In this document: piece by piece, positions 16,156-24,823 of the stretch | Numbering within the stretch: the first letter of the stretch is position 1 | How the letters are laid out: every line of letters starts with the position of its first letter | NCBI GenBank assembly: GCA_934277375.1 | Contig: CAKQTZ010000009.1 | Location: 1 to 64,000, forward strand | Length of the DNA: 64,000 nt | From: an uncultured Coprococcus sp. | GTDB lineage: Bacteria; Bacillota; Clostridia; Lachnospirales; Lachnospiraceae | Reading direction: 5' to 3' | Notes under the pieces: model-generated | The model's input: the letters and a program-made list of their open reading frames with translations, nothing else | Database searches by the model: none | Told to the model about the DNA's origin: nothing | Program-made: the position numbers and the translations under genes

Positions 16156-17610
16156 TTATACATTGATCTCCGCAGTAACACCGAGGATATCCTTGTTCTC
16201 ATCGAGGATAGGCTGAATAACCTCTGCAAGGAACTCTTTTGTCTGCTCAGGAGCACGACCTACGAAGTTCTTTGGCTCAAGGATAGATACGATCTCTTCC
16301 TTTGTCATGCCAAAGTCAGGGTCTGCTGCGATACGGTCAACGAGATCATTCTCTCTTCCAAACTTCTTGACCTGCTCGCCTGCAAGCATTGAGTACTCTC
16401 TGATCTTCTCATGAAGTTCCTGACGGTTGCCACCACGCTTAACAGCATCCATCATGATATTCTCTGTTGCCATGAATGGAATCTCCTTCATGAAACACTG
16501 ATAGATAACCTTGTCATATACCACAAGACCATCTACAACATTCAGGTACAGATCAAGGATTCCGTCAACTGCGAGGAATGCCTCTGGAACTGAGATACGC
16601 TTATTTGCTGAGTCATCAAGTGTTCTCTCAAACCACTGTGTTGCTGCTGTGATAGCAGGATTGAGCGCGTCGCACATTACATAATTGGCAAGTGATGCGA
16701 TTCTCTCACTTCTCATTGGGTTTCTCTTGTATGCCATAGCTGATGAACCAATCTGGTTCTTCTCAAATGGCTCCTCTATCTGCTTTAAGTGCTGGAGAAG
16801 TCTGATATCATTTGAGAACTTGTGTGCACTCTGTGCGATGCCTGAGAGCACGTTAAGAACTCTTGAGTCGACCTTTCTTGAATATGTCTGGCCTGATACA
16901 GGATAGCACTCAGCAAATCCCATCTTCTCAGCGATCTTCCCATCTATCTTTCTTACTGTCTCGTGATCTCCTCCGAAGAGCTCAAGGAAACTTGCCTGTG
17001 TTCCCGTTGTTCCCTTTGATCCGAGAAGCTTCTGCTGGCTGATCATGTACTCTATATCAGAGAGGTCAAGGAGCAGTTCCTGCATCCAGAGTGTTGCACG
17101 CTTGCCGACTGTCGTTGGCTGTGCAGGCTGGAAATGTGTAAATGCAAGAGTTGGAAGATCCTTGTACTGATCTGCGAACTTTGCCAGCTCATTTATAACA
17201 TTGATGAGTTTCTTTCTGACAAGCTTTAATGCCTCTGTCATAACGATAACGTCTGTGTTATCGCCTACATAGCAGCTTGTTGCTCCAAGGTGGATTATTC
17301 CTGCTGCCTTAGGGCACTGAACACCGTATGCATATACGTGGCTCATTACGTCGTGACGAACCAGCTTTTCTCTCTCTCTGGCAACATCATAGTTGATGTC
17401 ATCAGCGTGAGCCTTGAGCTCCTCGATCTGCTCATCTGTGATTCTTGGATTGCCGTTCTCGTCCTTGAGACCAAGCTCCTTCTCTGTCTCAGCAAGAGCT
17501 ATCCACAGCTTTCTCCATGTCTTAAACTTCATATCAGGTGAGAAAATATACTGCATTTCCTTACTAGCGTATCTTTCACACAGTGGGCTTTCGTACTTGT
17601 CCTTACTCAT
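16156..17610 (-). CDS. purB: Adenylosuccinate lyase
   Basis: A 484-aa member of the fumarase/aspartase superfamily. It cleaves SAICAR to AICAR and adenylosuccinate to AMP, acting at two steps of purine synthesis. The signature loop GSSAMAYKRNPMRSE is present near residue 280, as is HLGATSCYVGDN near residue 103. The start at MSKDKYES is chosen for AAGAGG upstream; 16 in-frame codons before it lack a ribosome site. purF lies upstream on the same strand, separated by a hairpin, and the downstream gene is a different unit. Confidence 0.96.
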   Translation of the reverse strand: MSKDKYESPLCERYASKEMQYIFSPDMKFKTWRKLWIALAETEKELGLKDENGNPRITDEQIEELKAHADDINYDVAREREKLVRHDVMSHVYAYGVQCPKAAGIIHLGATSCYVGDNTDVIVMTEALKLVRKKLINVINELAKFADQYKDLPTLAFTHFQPAQPTTVGKRATLWMQELLLDLSDIEYMISQQKLLGSKGTTGTQASFLELFGGDHETVRKIDGKIAEKMGFAECYPVSGQTYSRKVDSRVLNVLSGIAQSAHKFSNDIRLLQHLKQIEEPFEKNQIGSSAMAYKRNPMRSERIASLANYVMCDALNPAITAATQWFERTLDDSANKRISVPEAFLAVDGILDLYLNVVDGLVVYDKVIYQCFMKEIPFMATENIMMDAVKRGGNRQELHEKIREYSMLAGEQVKKFGRENDLVDRIAADPDFGMTKEEIVSILEPKNFVGRAPEQTKEFLAEVIQPILDENKDILGVTAEINV

Positions 17611-17733
17611 GTCTTTACCTCTTTCTTCCTGTAGTCTCCCGCATCTGCCGGCTGACAAATGCTTTTATATCTTATCACACAACTATTATACATGGGTTTC
17701 AGATTATTTCCATGCTTTTTTTGCATAAACCAG

Positions 17734-17781
17734 AAATTCGGAATCAATATCCGCTTTTTCCGCTGATATGATTCCGAATTT
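17734..17781. terminator. Terminator hairpin between purF and purB
   Basis: A near-perfect inverted repeat, AAATTCGGAATCA with TGATTCCGAATTT plus inner pairs, follows the purF stop. T-runs are short on the purF strand, so termination efficiency is uncertain. Confidence 0.65.
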
Positions 17782-17789
17782 TTACATTA

Positions 17790-19262
17790 TTAATTTATGT
17801 GAGACTCCGATCCTCTCTTGAAGTCTTCGTGGTCGCCTCTGATGTCCTCTGTAGGCGGTTTCATAGGATATTGGCCACTGAAGCATCCGTGGCAGTACTG
17901 CCTTCCGCCTGAGAGCTCAGGAAGTCTCTCCATCTTCAGGTACGCCAAAGAATCGGCACCTATGATCTTGCATATATCATCTACAGACCTGTTGTATGCT
18001 ATGAGCTGCTCTCTGTCCGGAATATCAGTTCCAAAGTAGCATGGATACAGGAATGGAGGTGAACTGATCCTTACATGGACCTCAGTCGCTCCTGCCTCCC
18101 TGAGCATACCAACTATTCTGTCACTCGTAGTTCCACGAACTATAGAATCATCTATCATTATGACGCGCTTGCCATTTACAGCCTCCTTAAGAACGTTGAG
18201 CTTGACACGCACGCTGGACTCTCTCTGGCTCTGCTGTGGCTTTATGAATGTTCTTCCCACATATCCATTCTTGACAAATGCCGTTCCATATGGAATACCC
18301 GATTCAAGTGAATAGCCCATCGCCGCCGCATTTCCCGATTCAGGAACGCCAACTACCACGTCAGCGTCAACCGGGCTGTCCTTTGCAAGACATCTTCCGG
18401 CTGTGATACGCGAATCGTACACAGACATTCCATCTATGACTGAATCAAGTCTCGCAAAGTATATATACTCAAATATACATCTTGCATGCTGCTCCTGGCA
18501 CATGTTCTTGTACGACTGGATTCCGTACTCAGGTGATATGGTTACGACCTCTCCAGGCTCCACATCCCTGACAAATTCGGCACCGATAGTGTCGAGCGCA
18601 CAGCTCTCAGATGCCAGTATGTATGCGTTATCGCGCTTTCCTATACAAAGCGGTCTGAAGCCAAATGGGTCTCTGGCTCCAATAAGCTTTCTAGGGCTCA
18701 TGATGACAAGTGAATATGATCCCCTTACTTTCTTGAGCGCTCTTGTGACAGCCTCCTCAACGGAACCGCACTTAACTCTCTCCCTGGCTATATGGTAAGC
18801 TATTACTTCAGAATCTATGGTCGTCTGGAATATAGCGCCTGTGAGCTCCAGCTCACGTCTAAGCTCAGGAGCATTTACCAGATTGCCGTTGTGTGCAAGT
18901 CCCAGAGTTCCCTTTACATAATTGAGAACCAGTGGCTGTGCATTCTCTATAGTGCTGGCACCGGCTGTAGAATATCTCACATGACCCACGCCGATATTTC
19001 CCTTTAGCTTACTCAGTGAATCAGGTGTGTACACCTCATTCACAAGACCCATGCCCTTTAAGGAGCTGACCTTGCCCTTAGGACCGGCTGTGTCCGACAC
19101 CGCTATACCACAGCTCTCCTGTCCACGGTGCTGCAACGCAAACAGACCATAGTAGATCGTGTTCGCCACATCACTTCCATCGAAATCATAGATACCGAAG
19201 ACTCCGCACTCCTCGTGCATCTCGTCCTCGTCATAATAATGGGATCTTAAACATTCGTTCAT
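17790..19262 (-). CDS. purF: Amidophosphoribosyltransferase
   Basis: A 490-aa enzyme that commits PRPP to purine synthesis by transferring the glutamine amide. The N-terminal Ntn glutaminase begins at Cys19 (EECGVFG), after an 18-residue propeptide removed in this class. VIMIDDSIVRGTT near residue 365 is the PRPP-binding loop. CHGC near the C-terminus and upstream Cys residues fit the [4Fe-4S] form found in Bacillus PurF. GAGAGG precedes the ATG. Upstream is a consensus promoter overlapped by a long dyad. Confidence 0.97.
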   Translation of the reverse strand: MNECLRSHYYDEDEMHEECGVFGIYDFDGSDVANTIYYGLFALQHRGQESCGIAVSDTAGPKGKVSSLKGMGLVNEVYTPDSLSKLKGNIGVGHVRYSTAGASTIENAQPLVLNYVKGTLGLAHNGNLVNAPELRRELELTGAIFQTTIDSEVIAYHIARERVKCGSVEEAVTRALKKVRGSYSLVIMSPRKLIGARDPFGFRPLCIGKRDNAYILASESCALDTIGAEFVRDVEPGEVVTISPEYGIQSYKNMCQEQHARCIFEYIYFARLDSVIDGMSVYDSRITAGRCLAKDSPVDADVVVGVPESGNAAAMGYSLESGIPYGTAFVKNGYVGRTFIKPQQSQRESSVRVKLNVLKEAVNGKRVIMIDDSIVRGTTSDRIVGMLREAGATEVHVRISSPPFLYPCYFGTDIPDREQLIAYNRSVDDICKIIGADSLAYLKMERLPELSGGRQYCHGCFSGQYPMKPPTEDIRGDHEDFKRGSESHIN

Positions 19263-19285
19263 AAATATATGCCTCTCATGTTATA

Positions 19286-19339
19286 TTATTGTAACTGTCC
19301 CGGCCACATCAATCTCATCGTAAGTCTGGTAACAGTCAT
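19286..19339 (-). CDS. Possible 17-codon upstream ORF in the purF leader
   Basis: Between the purF promoter and purF an ATG at 19339, preceded by GGTGAAAG, opens a 17-codon frame ending in TAA at 19286-19288. It could be a leader peptide or chance. No attenuator hairpin was found with it. Confidence 0.2.
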   Translation of the reverse strand: MTVTRLTMRLMWPGQLQ

Positions 19340-19356
19340 ATCTTTCACCACATAAA

Positions 19357-19393
19357 ACTTTATCTGTTTTACCGCAACATGTCAACAGATAAA
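19357..19393 (-). promoter_or_regulatory. purF promoter overlapped by a 10-bp-arm dyad
   Basis: TTGACA (19380-19385), 17-bp spacer, TAAAGT (19357-19362) on the minus strand. The perfect inverted repeat TTTATCTGTT / AACAGATAAA, 15-nt spacer (19359-19393), brackets both boxes. A repressor bound there would block polymerase. The arms do not resemble the Bacillus PurR box as I know it. Confidence 0.7.
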
Positions 19394-19453
19394 TTCTATC
19401 ATTTTTAGGATTATGCCCCACTTTTTTCATGCATTTTCACCAACAGTGATGTA

Positions 19454-19634
19454 TTTCTCAAGTATTTGTCTATTTGGACTTGAGAAAATCCACATCTCTC
19501 TGTCACGATCTCGCCTCACCGTTCGCGCTGTACTTCTCTCCTGACGCGGCAGGTTACCACATAGTCCTTCCGGCTTCCACCTGGAATCATTCCATAGTGG
19601 CTACCATAACATTGTATCTTTTTTGAATTTCTCG
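19454..19634 (-). ncRNA. Candidate structured RNA upstream of purF, unidentified
   Basis: Most of the 469-bp glmM-purF gap is unusually GC-rich and foldable. GAGAAATTC (from 19633) can pair with GATTTTCTC (19482-19490); inside, GGTAGCCAC pairs with GTGGTAACC, and TGGAA-TGA-TTCCA forms a hairpin. The 3' arm can instead pair further down (TTTCTCAAGT copies at 19454-19487), giving two exclusive folds. It has a small CCGGAAGG loop but lacks SRP RNA landmarks, and it matches no riboswitch consensus I know. 6S RNA is one alternative. Confidence 0.3.
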
Positions 19635-19668
19635 GTATCTTATGCCACAAATTTTTCACCAAACACAC

Positions 19669-19720
19669 AAAAAAAGCCCAAAAGATACAAATTTTAAGTA
19701 CTTTGTATCTTTTGAGCTTT
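19669..19720 (-). terminator. Strong terminator of glmM
   Basis: Minus-strand stem AAGCTCAAAAGATACAAA / TTTGTATCTTTTGGGCTT (18 pairs with one G-U) followed by seven T at 19669-19675. It starts about 12 bases past the glmM stop. Confidence 0.92.
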
Positions 19721-19731
19721 TATAACACTCT

Positions 19732-21087
19732 CTACTCCACAGCGTATCCCTTTGCCTTTATGAGATCTACCATCTTGTATACATACTTCTCGCACAGCTC
19801 ATCTGTGGCTGCCTCGACCATGACTCTGATGACAGGCTCTGTACCACTCTGTCTGAGAAGAAGTCTTCCGTCATCTCCTAGCTCTTCTGCTATCTCATCG
19901 TTCAGTTTCAACACATCAGAATCATTCATGACTGCATCCTTGCTTGAAACCCTGACATTAACAAGGAGCTGTGGATATATCGTCAGACTGTTGAACAGCT
20001 CTGACAGCTTTACCTTACGTCCAAGTATCGTCTCCATGATCATCAATGAGGTGAGTACACCGTCACCCGTTGTTGCATACTTGGAGAAAATGATATGTCC
20101 TGACTGCTCGCCGCCGATAGAATGTCCGTGCTCCATCATATTCTCGAACACATACTTGTCGCCGACTGCTGTCTTCTCATAGTTGATGCCCTTCTTGTCA
20201 AGTGCCTTGTAAAGTCCAAGATTGGACATGATAGTTGTGACTATTGTGTTGTTGTTCAGCTCGCCCTTATCTTTCAGGTAACGGCCACAGACATAGAGGA
20301 TCTTGTCTCCGTCCACAATCTCACCCTTGTCGTCCACGGCAAGACATCTGTCCGCATCACCATCAAATGCAAATCCCACATCAAGTCCCTTCTCCTTGAC
20401 AAATGCCTGAAGCTTATCAATGTGTGTCGAACCGCAGTCCGTGTTGATGTTTGTTCCATTTGGTTCATTGTTGATGACATATGTCTTTGCTCCGAGAGCA
20501 TCATACACTGACTTTGCAACCAGATATGATGCACCATTTGCACAGTCAAGACCGATTCTCATTCCCTTAAAAGGTCTGGTAGGGATCGTGAGCAGATAGC
20601 CTATATATCTGTTTCTTCCCATGGTGTAGTCGGTGGTCTTACCGATGTTTTCTCTCTTTGCAAATGGTATCTCGCCAAGCTCACCATCTATATACTGCTC
20701 GATCTCATTCTCGATGGCAGCCTCAAGCTTGTAACCCTGTCCGTTGATAACCTTGATACCATTGTCATAGTATGGGTTGTGGCTGGCTGAGATCATTATA
20801 CCGCAGTCAAAATCACCTGTGCGGACTATATAAGACACGCTAGGCGTAGGTGTTACATGCATCAGATATACGTCGGCTCCGCTGGCTGTAAGTCCTGCAA
20901 CCAGGGAATACTCGAACATGTAGCTTGAAAGTCTCGTATCCTTTCCTATGACAACATGAGCCTTTCCATCCTCATGCTGCTTACCATAGTAATAACCAAG
21001 GTATCTTCCCACCTTGTAAGCATGCTCCACTGTAAGATCTACATTTGCCTCTCCTCTGAATCCATCAGTTCCAAAATATTTTCCCAT
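19732..21087 (-). CDS. glmM: Phosphoglucosamine mutase
   Basis: A 451-aa alpha-D-phosphohexomutase that interconverts glucosamine-6-phosphate and glucosamine-1-phosphate for UDP-GlcNAc and peptidoglycan. It starts with KYFGTDGFRG as expected, the phosphoserine loop is ISASHNP near residue 100, the metal site is FDGDADR near residue 240, and RQSGTEPVIRVM near the C-terminus binds phosphate. The start at 21087 (MGKYFG) follows TGAGGA; eight upstream codons are discarded. No promoter or terminator is seen between it and the upstream lipid kinase, so it may belong to the que transcript. Confidence 0.96.
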   Translation of the reverse strand: MGKYFGTDGFRGEANVDLTVEHAYKVGRYLGYYYGKQHEDGKAHVVIGKDTRLSSYMFEYSLVAGLTASGADVYLMHVTPTPSVSYIVRTGDFDCGIMISASHNPYYDNGIKVINGQGYKLEAAIENEIEQYIDGELGEIPFAKRENIGKTTDYTMGRNRYIGYLLTIPTRPFKGMRIGLDCANGASYLVAKSVYDALGAKTYVINNEPNGTNINTDCGSTHIDKLQAFVKEKGLDVGFAFDGDADRCLAVDDKGEIVDGDKILYVCGRYLKDKGELNNNTIVTTIMSNLGLYKALDKKGINYEKTAVGDKYVFENMMEHGHSIGGEQSGHIIFSKYATTGDGVLTSLMIMETILGRKVKLSELFNSLTIYPQLLVNVRVSSKDAVMNDSDVLKLNDEIAEELGDDGRLLLRQSGTEPVIRVMVEAATDELCEKYVYKMVDLIKAKGYAVE

Positions 21088-21143
21088 TGTAAAATCCTCA
21101 TTTCCAGACAATATCGCCGCTCAAGCGACTGTCTTTATATTGC

Positions 21144-22055
21144 TTATTCTATAACCTCAACCTCGTCATCCTGAACAACAAGAAGGTCTATCGCTCTCCT
21201 GTGGATGTGTATCTTGGTCTCCTTATATTCTCCGCCGAACTCACCGTCACATGTCCATGCAACCGGATCCTCTGCATCAAACTTGACCCTATGAGCCCTG
21301 AATGAAACCATGCTCCTCTCATTCACATCTCCCGTAAGAAGCGCCCTTACAACTCTCTCCAGATCAGCTGGCGTCTTCATTGTCCTTATCAGTATGCCCT
21401 CAAAAAGTCCGTCATCGAACTCAACGCCTTTTCGGGTTATACTCTTAAATCCTCCTACGGATATCGAATTAGACACCATACCGAATATGAACTCGCCTTC
21501 CTGCTCGTCCCCGTCTATTGTAACCTTCATCTTGTAAGATGGTACATTTGCCAGACTTTTTATCCCCTGCAATACATATGCAGCATGCCCAAATATATTC
21601 TTCATATTCTGCGGCGTTGCATATGATGTATCTGAGAACATTCCAAAAGCTGCAACATATACAAAGTTCTTGTCGTTCAGGCTTCCTATATCTATGGAGA
21701 ATGGCTCTGCCTTCACTATCATCTCAGCCGCCTCAACCGTCTCTCTCGGTATGTCCATGCTCCTTGCAAAGTCATTAGTGGAGCCACATGGTATATATCC
21801 AAGCGGAACCTTTATCCCGCTCTTCATATATCCTGTAACCGTATTTCCCAGAGTTCCATCGCCTCCGGCACATACTATCACATCATAGTTTGCTCCTTCC
21901 TCCTGAACAATTCTTTCTGCATCATCCGCCGATTTCGTAAGGTATGTCCTGACAGCGTAATCGTGGTTGCAGAACACTTCCAGCACATCCACCAAAGAAT
22001 TCTTCAGAGTAGTCCTACCCGCTTTGGGATTCATGATGAACAGCATATTCTTCAT
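21144..22055 (-). CDS. Diacylglycerol/lipid kinase family protein
   Basis: A 303-aa member of the DagK/YegS lipid kinase family. The N-terminus has FIMNPKAGR, then VCAGGDGTLGNTV (GGDGT signature, residues about 61-73) and GYIPCGSTNDFARSM. It probably phosphorylates diacylglycerol or a related lipid at the inner face of the membrane. It is placed 39 bp behind queC and 56 bp ahead of glmM, with no terminator in either gap. The exact lipid is not predictable. Confidence 0.9.
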   Translation of the reverse strand: MKNMLFIMNPKAGRTTLKNSLVDVLEVFCNHDYAVRTYLTKSADDAERIVQEEGANYDVIVCAGGDGTLGNTVTGYMKSGIKVPLGYIPCGSTNDFARSMDIPRETVEAAEMIVKAEPFSIDIGSLNDKNFVYVAAFGMFSDTSYATPQNMKNIFGHAAYVLQGIKSLANVPSYKMKVTIDGDEQEGEFIFGMVSNSISVGGFKSITRKGVEFDDGLFEGILIRTMKTPADLERVVRALLTGDVNERSMVSFRAHRVKFDAEDPVAWTCDGEFGGEYKETKIHIHRRAIDLLVVQDDEVEVIE

Positions 22056-22094
22056 ACTTTCAATAACACAACCTTTCCCTTTGATACTTCTTAT

Positions 22095-22772
22095 TTACTT
22101 ATGATCCTCCTTGTACTTCATGTACAGATCATACCCCTTCTTGCGGAGCTTGCATGACGGACAATGTCCGCAGCCCTCGCCCTTGATGCCATTATAACAT
22201 GTAAGTGTCATATCTCTGATGACATCCAGTCCGCCCAACTCATCTGCCATCTTCCATGTCTCCATCTTATCGATCCACATCAATGGTGTTATTATATCAA
22301 ACTCGTAGTCCATTGCAAGGTTAAGTGTTGTATTTAACGATTTGATAAATATATCCCTGCAGTCAGGGTATCCTGAGAAGTCACTCTGAGACACTCCTGT
22401 TATTATATCAGATATTCCCCTCTGTTTGGCAAATATTGCTACAAATGTAAGAAATACCATGTTCCTTCCGTCTACAAATGAGTTCGGTGTGCCCTCATCA
22501 GGTGCATTTTCATCAACCTTCATGTCCGTTCTTGTCAGAGAATTTGGCGCAAGCTGGCCTAAAAGACCCATGTCAAGTATGTGGTGCTCCACTCCGAACT
22601 TGTCTGCGATCTCCTTTGCACACTCAAGCTCTAACGCATGTCTCTGCCCGTAGTCAAATGATATCGCGTACACCTTCTTGTACTTCTTGAGCGCCCACAG
22701 CAGACACGTTGTGCTGTCCTGTCCACCGCTGAATACTACAACTGCCTCATCCTTATTCTTCAAATTCTGCAT
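22095..22772 (-). CDS. queC: 7-cyano-7-deazaguanine (preQ0) synthase
   Basis: A 225-aa ATP pyrophosphatase-type enzyme that converts 7-carboxy-7-deazaguanine to preQ0 using ammonia and ATP. The PP-loop is [12 protein letters not shown] near the N-terminus, and the zinc site is [15 protein letters not shown] at the C-terminus. The start MQNLK at 22772 is behind GGAGGATGAG. It is last of the four queuosine genes in the run queD, queE, folE, queC. Confidence 0.96.
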   Translation of the reverse strand: MQNLKNKDEAVVVFSGGQDSTTCLLWALKKYKKVYAISFDYGQRHALELECAKEIADKFGVEHHILDMGLLGQLAPNSLTRTDMKVDENAPDEGTPNSFVDGRNMVFLTFVAIFAKQRGISDIITGVSQSDFSGYPDCRDIFIKSLNTTLNLAMDYEFDIITPLMWIDKMETWKMADELGGLDVIRDMTLTCYNGIKGEGCGHCPSCKLRKKGYDLYMKYKEDHK

Positions 22773-22871
22773 GATCTCATCCTCCATATATAATCAAATA
22801 TGATATTCCGGGTCACATTACTGATTTCCCAGGCAAATAAATTCTTCATTATCAATTCAGTATACCGACAA

Positions 22872-23465
22872 CTATCTTCCCACATTATACATCATCAGCA
22901 GCTTGTTCTGAAGTGCCATGTCACTCTCGAATCTTCCCCTGAGAGTGGTAGTCATGGTCTTACTTCCCGGCTTCTTGATGCCCCTTGCCGTCATGCAGCT
23001 GTGATGTGCCTCTATCATAACAGCCACATCCTCGGTTCCCGCAGCCTTGGATATGACGTAGGCTATATCCGAACCTATCCTCTCCTGAAGCTGAAGCCTC
23101 TTCGCAACCATATCCGCGATTCTCGCTATCTTGGAAAGTCCGAGCACTCTTCCATTCGGAATGTATGCAACAGATACCTTCATGTCATACATGAGCGCCA
23201 TGTGATGCTCACAGTAGCTGAACACCTCTATATCCTTCACAAACACCATGTCGCCCGCCTGTCTTGCCACTCCGTCCTCGGCAAATGTCTTGCCGAACAT
23301 CTCAGCCAGCTCGTCATTGGTGTAGTTCATTCCCTCAAAAACTTCCTCGTACATGCGCGCAACCCTGTCTGGAGTCTCTACAAGTCCCTCTCTGTCAGGA
23401 TCATCTCCCAGCGCAATCAATATTCCTCTTACGTGCTCCTTTATAGCCTCTTTATCTATCGCCAT
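22872..23465 (-). CDS. folE: GTP cyclohydrolase I
   Basis: A 197-aa type I enzyme that opens GTP to 7,8-dihydroneopterin triphosphate, feeding queuosine (and folate). Zinc ligands are visible in [12 protein letters not shown] and [11 protein letters not shown]; the C-terminal [16 protein letters not shown] is also typical. The ATG at 23465 is one base past the queE stop, so translation is coupled. Its place inside the que operon suggests its main job here is queuosine supply. A GTG three codons earlier is the alternative start. Confidence 0.96.
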   Translation of the reverse strand: MAIDKEAIKEHVRGILIALGDDPDREGLVETPDRVARMYEEVFEGMNYTNDELAEMFGKTFAEDGVARQAGDMVFVKDIEVFSYCEHHMALMYDMKVSVAYIPNGRVLGLSKIARIADMVAKRLQLQERIGSDIAYVISKAAGTEDVAVMIEAHHSCMTARGIKKPGSKTMTTTLRGRFESDMALQNKLLMMYNVGR

Positions 23466-23466
23466 C

Positions 23467-24135
23467 TTATACACCTCTTTCTTCCGGATCCCAAATGAAC
23501 TTGTGAAGCTGTAACTGAAGCTTCACATCATTCATATCGTTCTCGATCATAAAATCCACTATATCTGCAGGATCTATGCTGCCGTACACAGGACTGATGA
23601 ATACTCTCGTCTTCTCATCCAGCGCATACTCCTGGACTATCTCAAGACATTTCTCCAGATCCTCCTGTGAACCTACCACAAATTTCACCGAATCATTCTT
23701 GTCTATATAGTTATAATTTGCAAGGCACATGTCTCTTTCCATGCCGCTGGATGGACATTTGTAATCCAGCGTGTATGACACATTTTCTCCAAGAGCCTTG
23801 AACTCTGCGATATCCACACTTCCGTTCGTCTCGATCTCGACCCTTATATCATCCTCCAGCTCAAATGCAAGAAGTAACTTATCTATATCCTTCTGTATCA
23901 GTGGCTCTCCACCTGTCAGGGTGACGTTCTTCACCTCTGTCCTTCTGACATAATCTATGATCTCATCCTCGGTGAGTTCTTCATAAGGAACGCCTGCCTC
24001 ATTTGCCCACTTGGTATCGCAGTAACCGCAGTCAAGATTACATCCCGCAAATCTTATGAACACGGCAAGCTCTCCGGCTCTTGCAGCCTCCCCATTTATA
24101 CTTATAAATCTCTCTACTACTCTGTATGTGCTCAC
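23467..24135 (-). CDS. queE: 7-carboxy-7-deazaguanine synthase (radical SAM)
   Basis: A 222-aa radical SAM enzyme that contracts 6-carboxytetrahydropterin to CDG. The cluster motif is [11 protein letters not shown] (CxxxCxxC, residues about 30-40), and [11 protein letters not shown] follows near residue 74 for SAM binding. The start is a GTG behind AAAGGAAA. It is the second gene of the operon. Confidence 0.95.
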   Translation of the reverse strand: MSTYRVVERFISINGEAARAGELAVFIRFAGCNLDCGYCDTKWANEAGVPYEELTEDEIIDYVRRTEVKNVTLTGGEPLIQKDIDKLLLAFELEDDIRVEIETNGSVDIAEFKALGENVSYTLDYKCPSSGMERDMCLANYNYIDKNDSVKFVVGSQEDLEKCLEIVQEYALDEKTRVFISPVYGSIDPADIVDFMIENDMNDVKLQLQLHKFIWDPEERGV

Positions 24136-24215
24136 GTCTGTATTTCCTTTCTCCCGGTGTATTTGTACACACCCTTATATATGTCAGCTTCTCACCGGGA
24201 CTCTATCATATATAC

Positions 24216-24632
24216 TTATTCACAATAAGATGCCACGTTGTTCGGGGTCTCATACACGCATGCCTCTATGACCCTGTAGCCCCGGCCTGTCATCTCATCG
24301 TATATATACTTTGCGAAGTTCTCAGCCGTAGGTCTGAAATCCATCTTCACTATCCTCAGATTCTCCGCCAGCAGTGCATCCTCCGTCGCCTGCTTCAGGC
24401 TTCCCGTCTCCATAATGAGACTGTGGTCAAAATAATCTGCTATCTCCTTCAGATCCTTCTTCAGATTGGAGAAATCTACCACCATTCCTCTGTTCTGTGT
24501 ATCGCTCTCAAGCGTCTCCGCACCGACCTCAATCTCCACCGTCCATCTGTGTCCGTGGATATTGCTGCATTTGCCGTCATAATCTTTCAAAAAGTGGGCA
24601 CTGTCGAAACTTGCCTTTGTCTTTAACTTATA
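24216..24632 (-). CDS. queD: 6-carboxytetrahydropterin synthase
   Basis: A 138-aa PTPS-family enzyme that converts dihydroneopterin triphosphate to 6-carboxytetrahydropterin. Zinc histidines are in FDSAHFLKDYDGKCSNIHGHRWTVEIEV, which also holds the catalytic Cys, and the C-terminal Glu is in VIEACVYETP. The start MYKLKT at 24632 is fixed by GTAGGAGGAG. It is the first gene behind the preQ1 riboswitch. Confidence 0.96.
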   Translation of the reverse strand, partial: YKLKTKASFDSAHFLKDYDGKCSNIHGHRWTVEIEVGAETLESDTQNRGMVVDFSNLKKDLKEIADYFDHSLIMETGSLKQATEDALLAENLRIVKMDFRPTAENFAKYIYDEMTGRGYRVIEACVYETPNNVASYCE

Positions 24633-24716
24633 CATAACTCCTCCTACAAGCATCCGACTGTTCTACCATCGTCATCACTATACCGCTAGGGCAATTGCCT
24701 TCACCTCATTTTCCAC

Positions 24717-24798
24717 AAAAAAAGACCAGAATAGGACATTCTGATCTTCTTTTGTCCTAGTTTTGTTTAATGACAGGATGGTACTAATGAACTGTCAA
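24717..24798 (-). ncRNA. preQ1 class I riboswitch with antiterminator/terminator
   Basis: The minus-strand aptamer (24755-24798) has stem TGACAG/CTGTCA, a loop with TTC...ACC, and the A-rich tail TTAAACAAAACTAGG, as in known preQ1-I RNAs. TAGGACA (24753-24759) can pair with TGTCCTA (24732-24738) as an antiterminator. If the aptamer holds the AGG, the terminator forms instead: AGATCAGAAT / ATTCTGGTCT (24723-24747) with seven T (24717-24723). So preQ1 should switch the que genes off. It begins 25 bases after the thrC stop. Confidence 0.88.
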
Positions 24799-24823
24799 TC
24801 TATTTTATTGTGTTTAATATACA

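Noticed and set aside
19520..19610. SRP RNA, ZTP, cobalamin or T-box element in the glmM-purF gap
   Set aside because: A CCGGAAGG loop and a GCCAC string are present, but the remaining required conserved blocks of each family are missing.
22800..23498. A 232-codon plus-strand frame
   Set aside because: It mirrors folE, which is certain from its zinc and active-site motifs.
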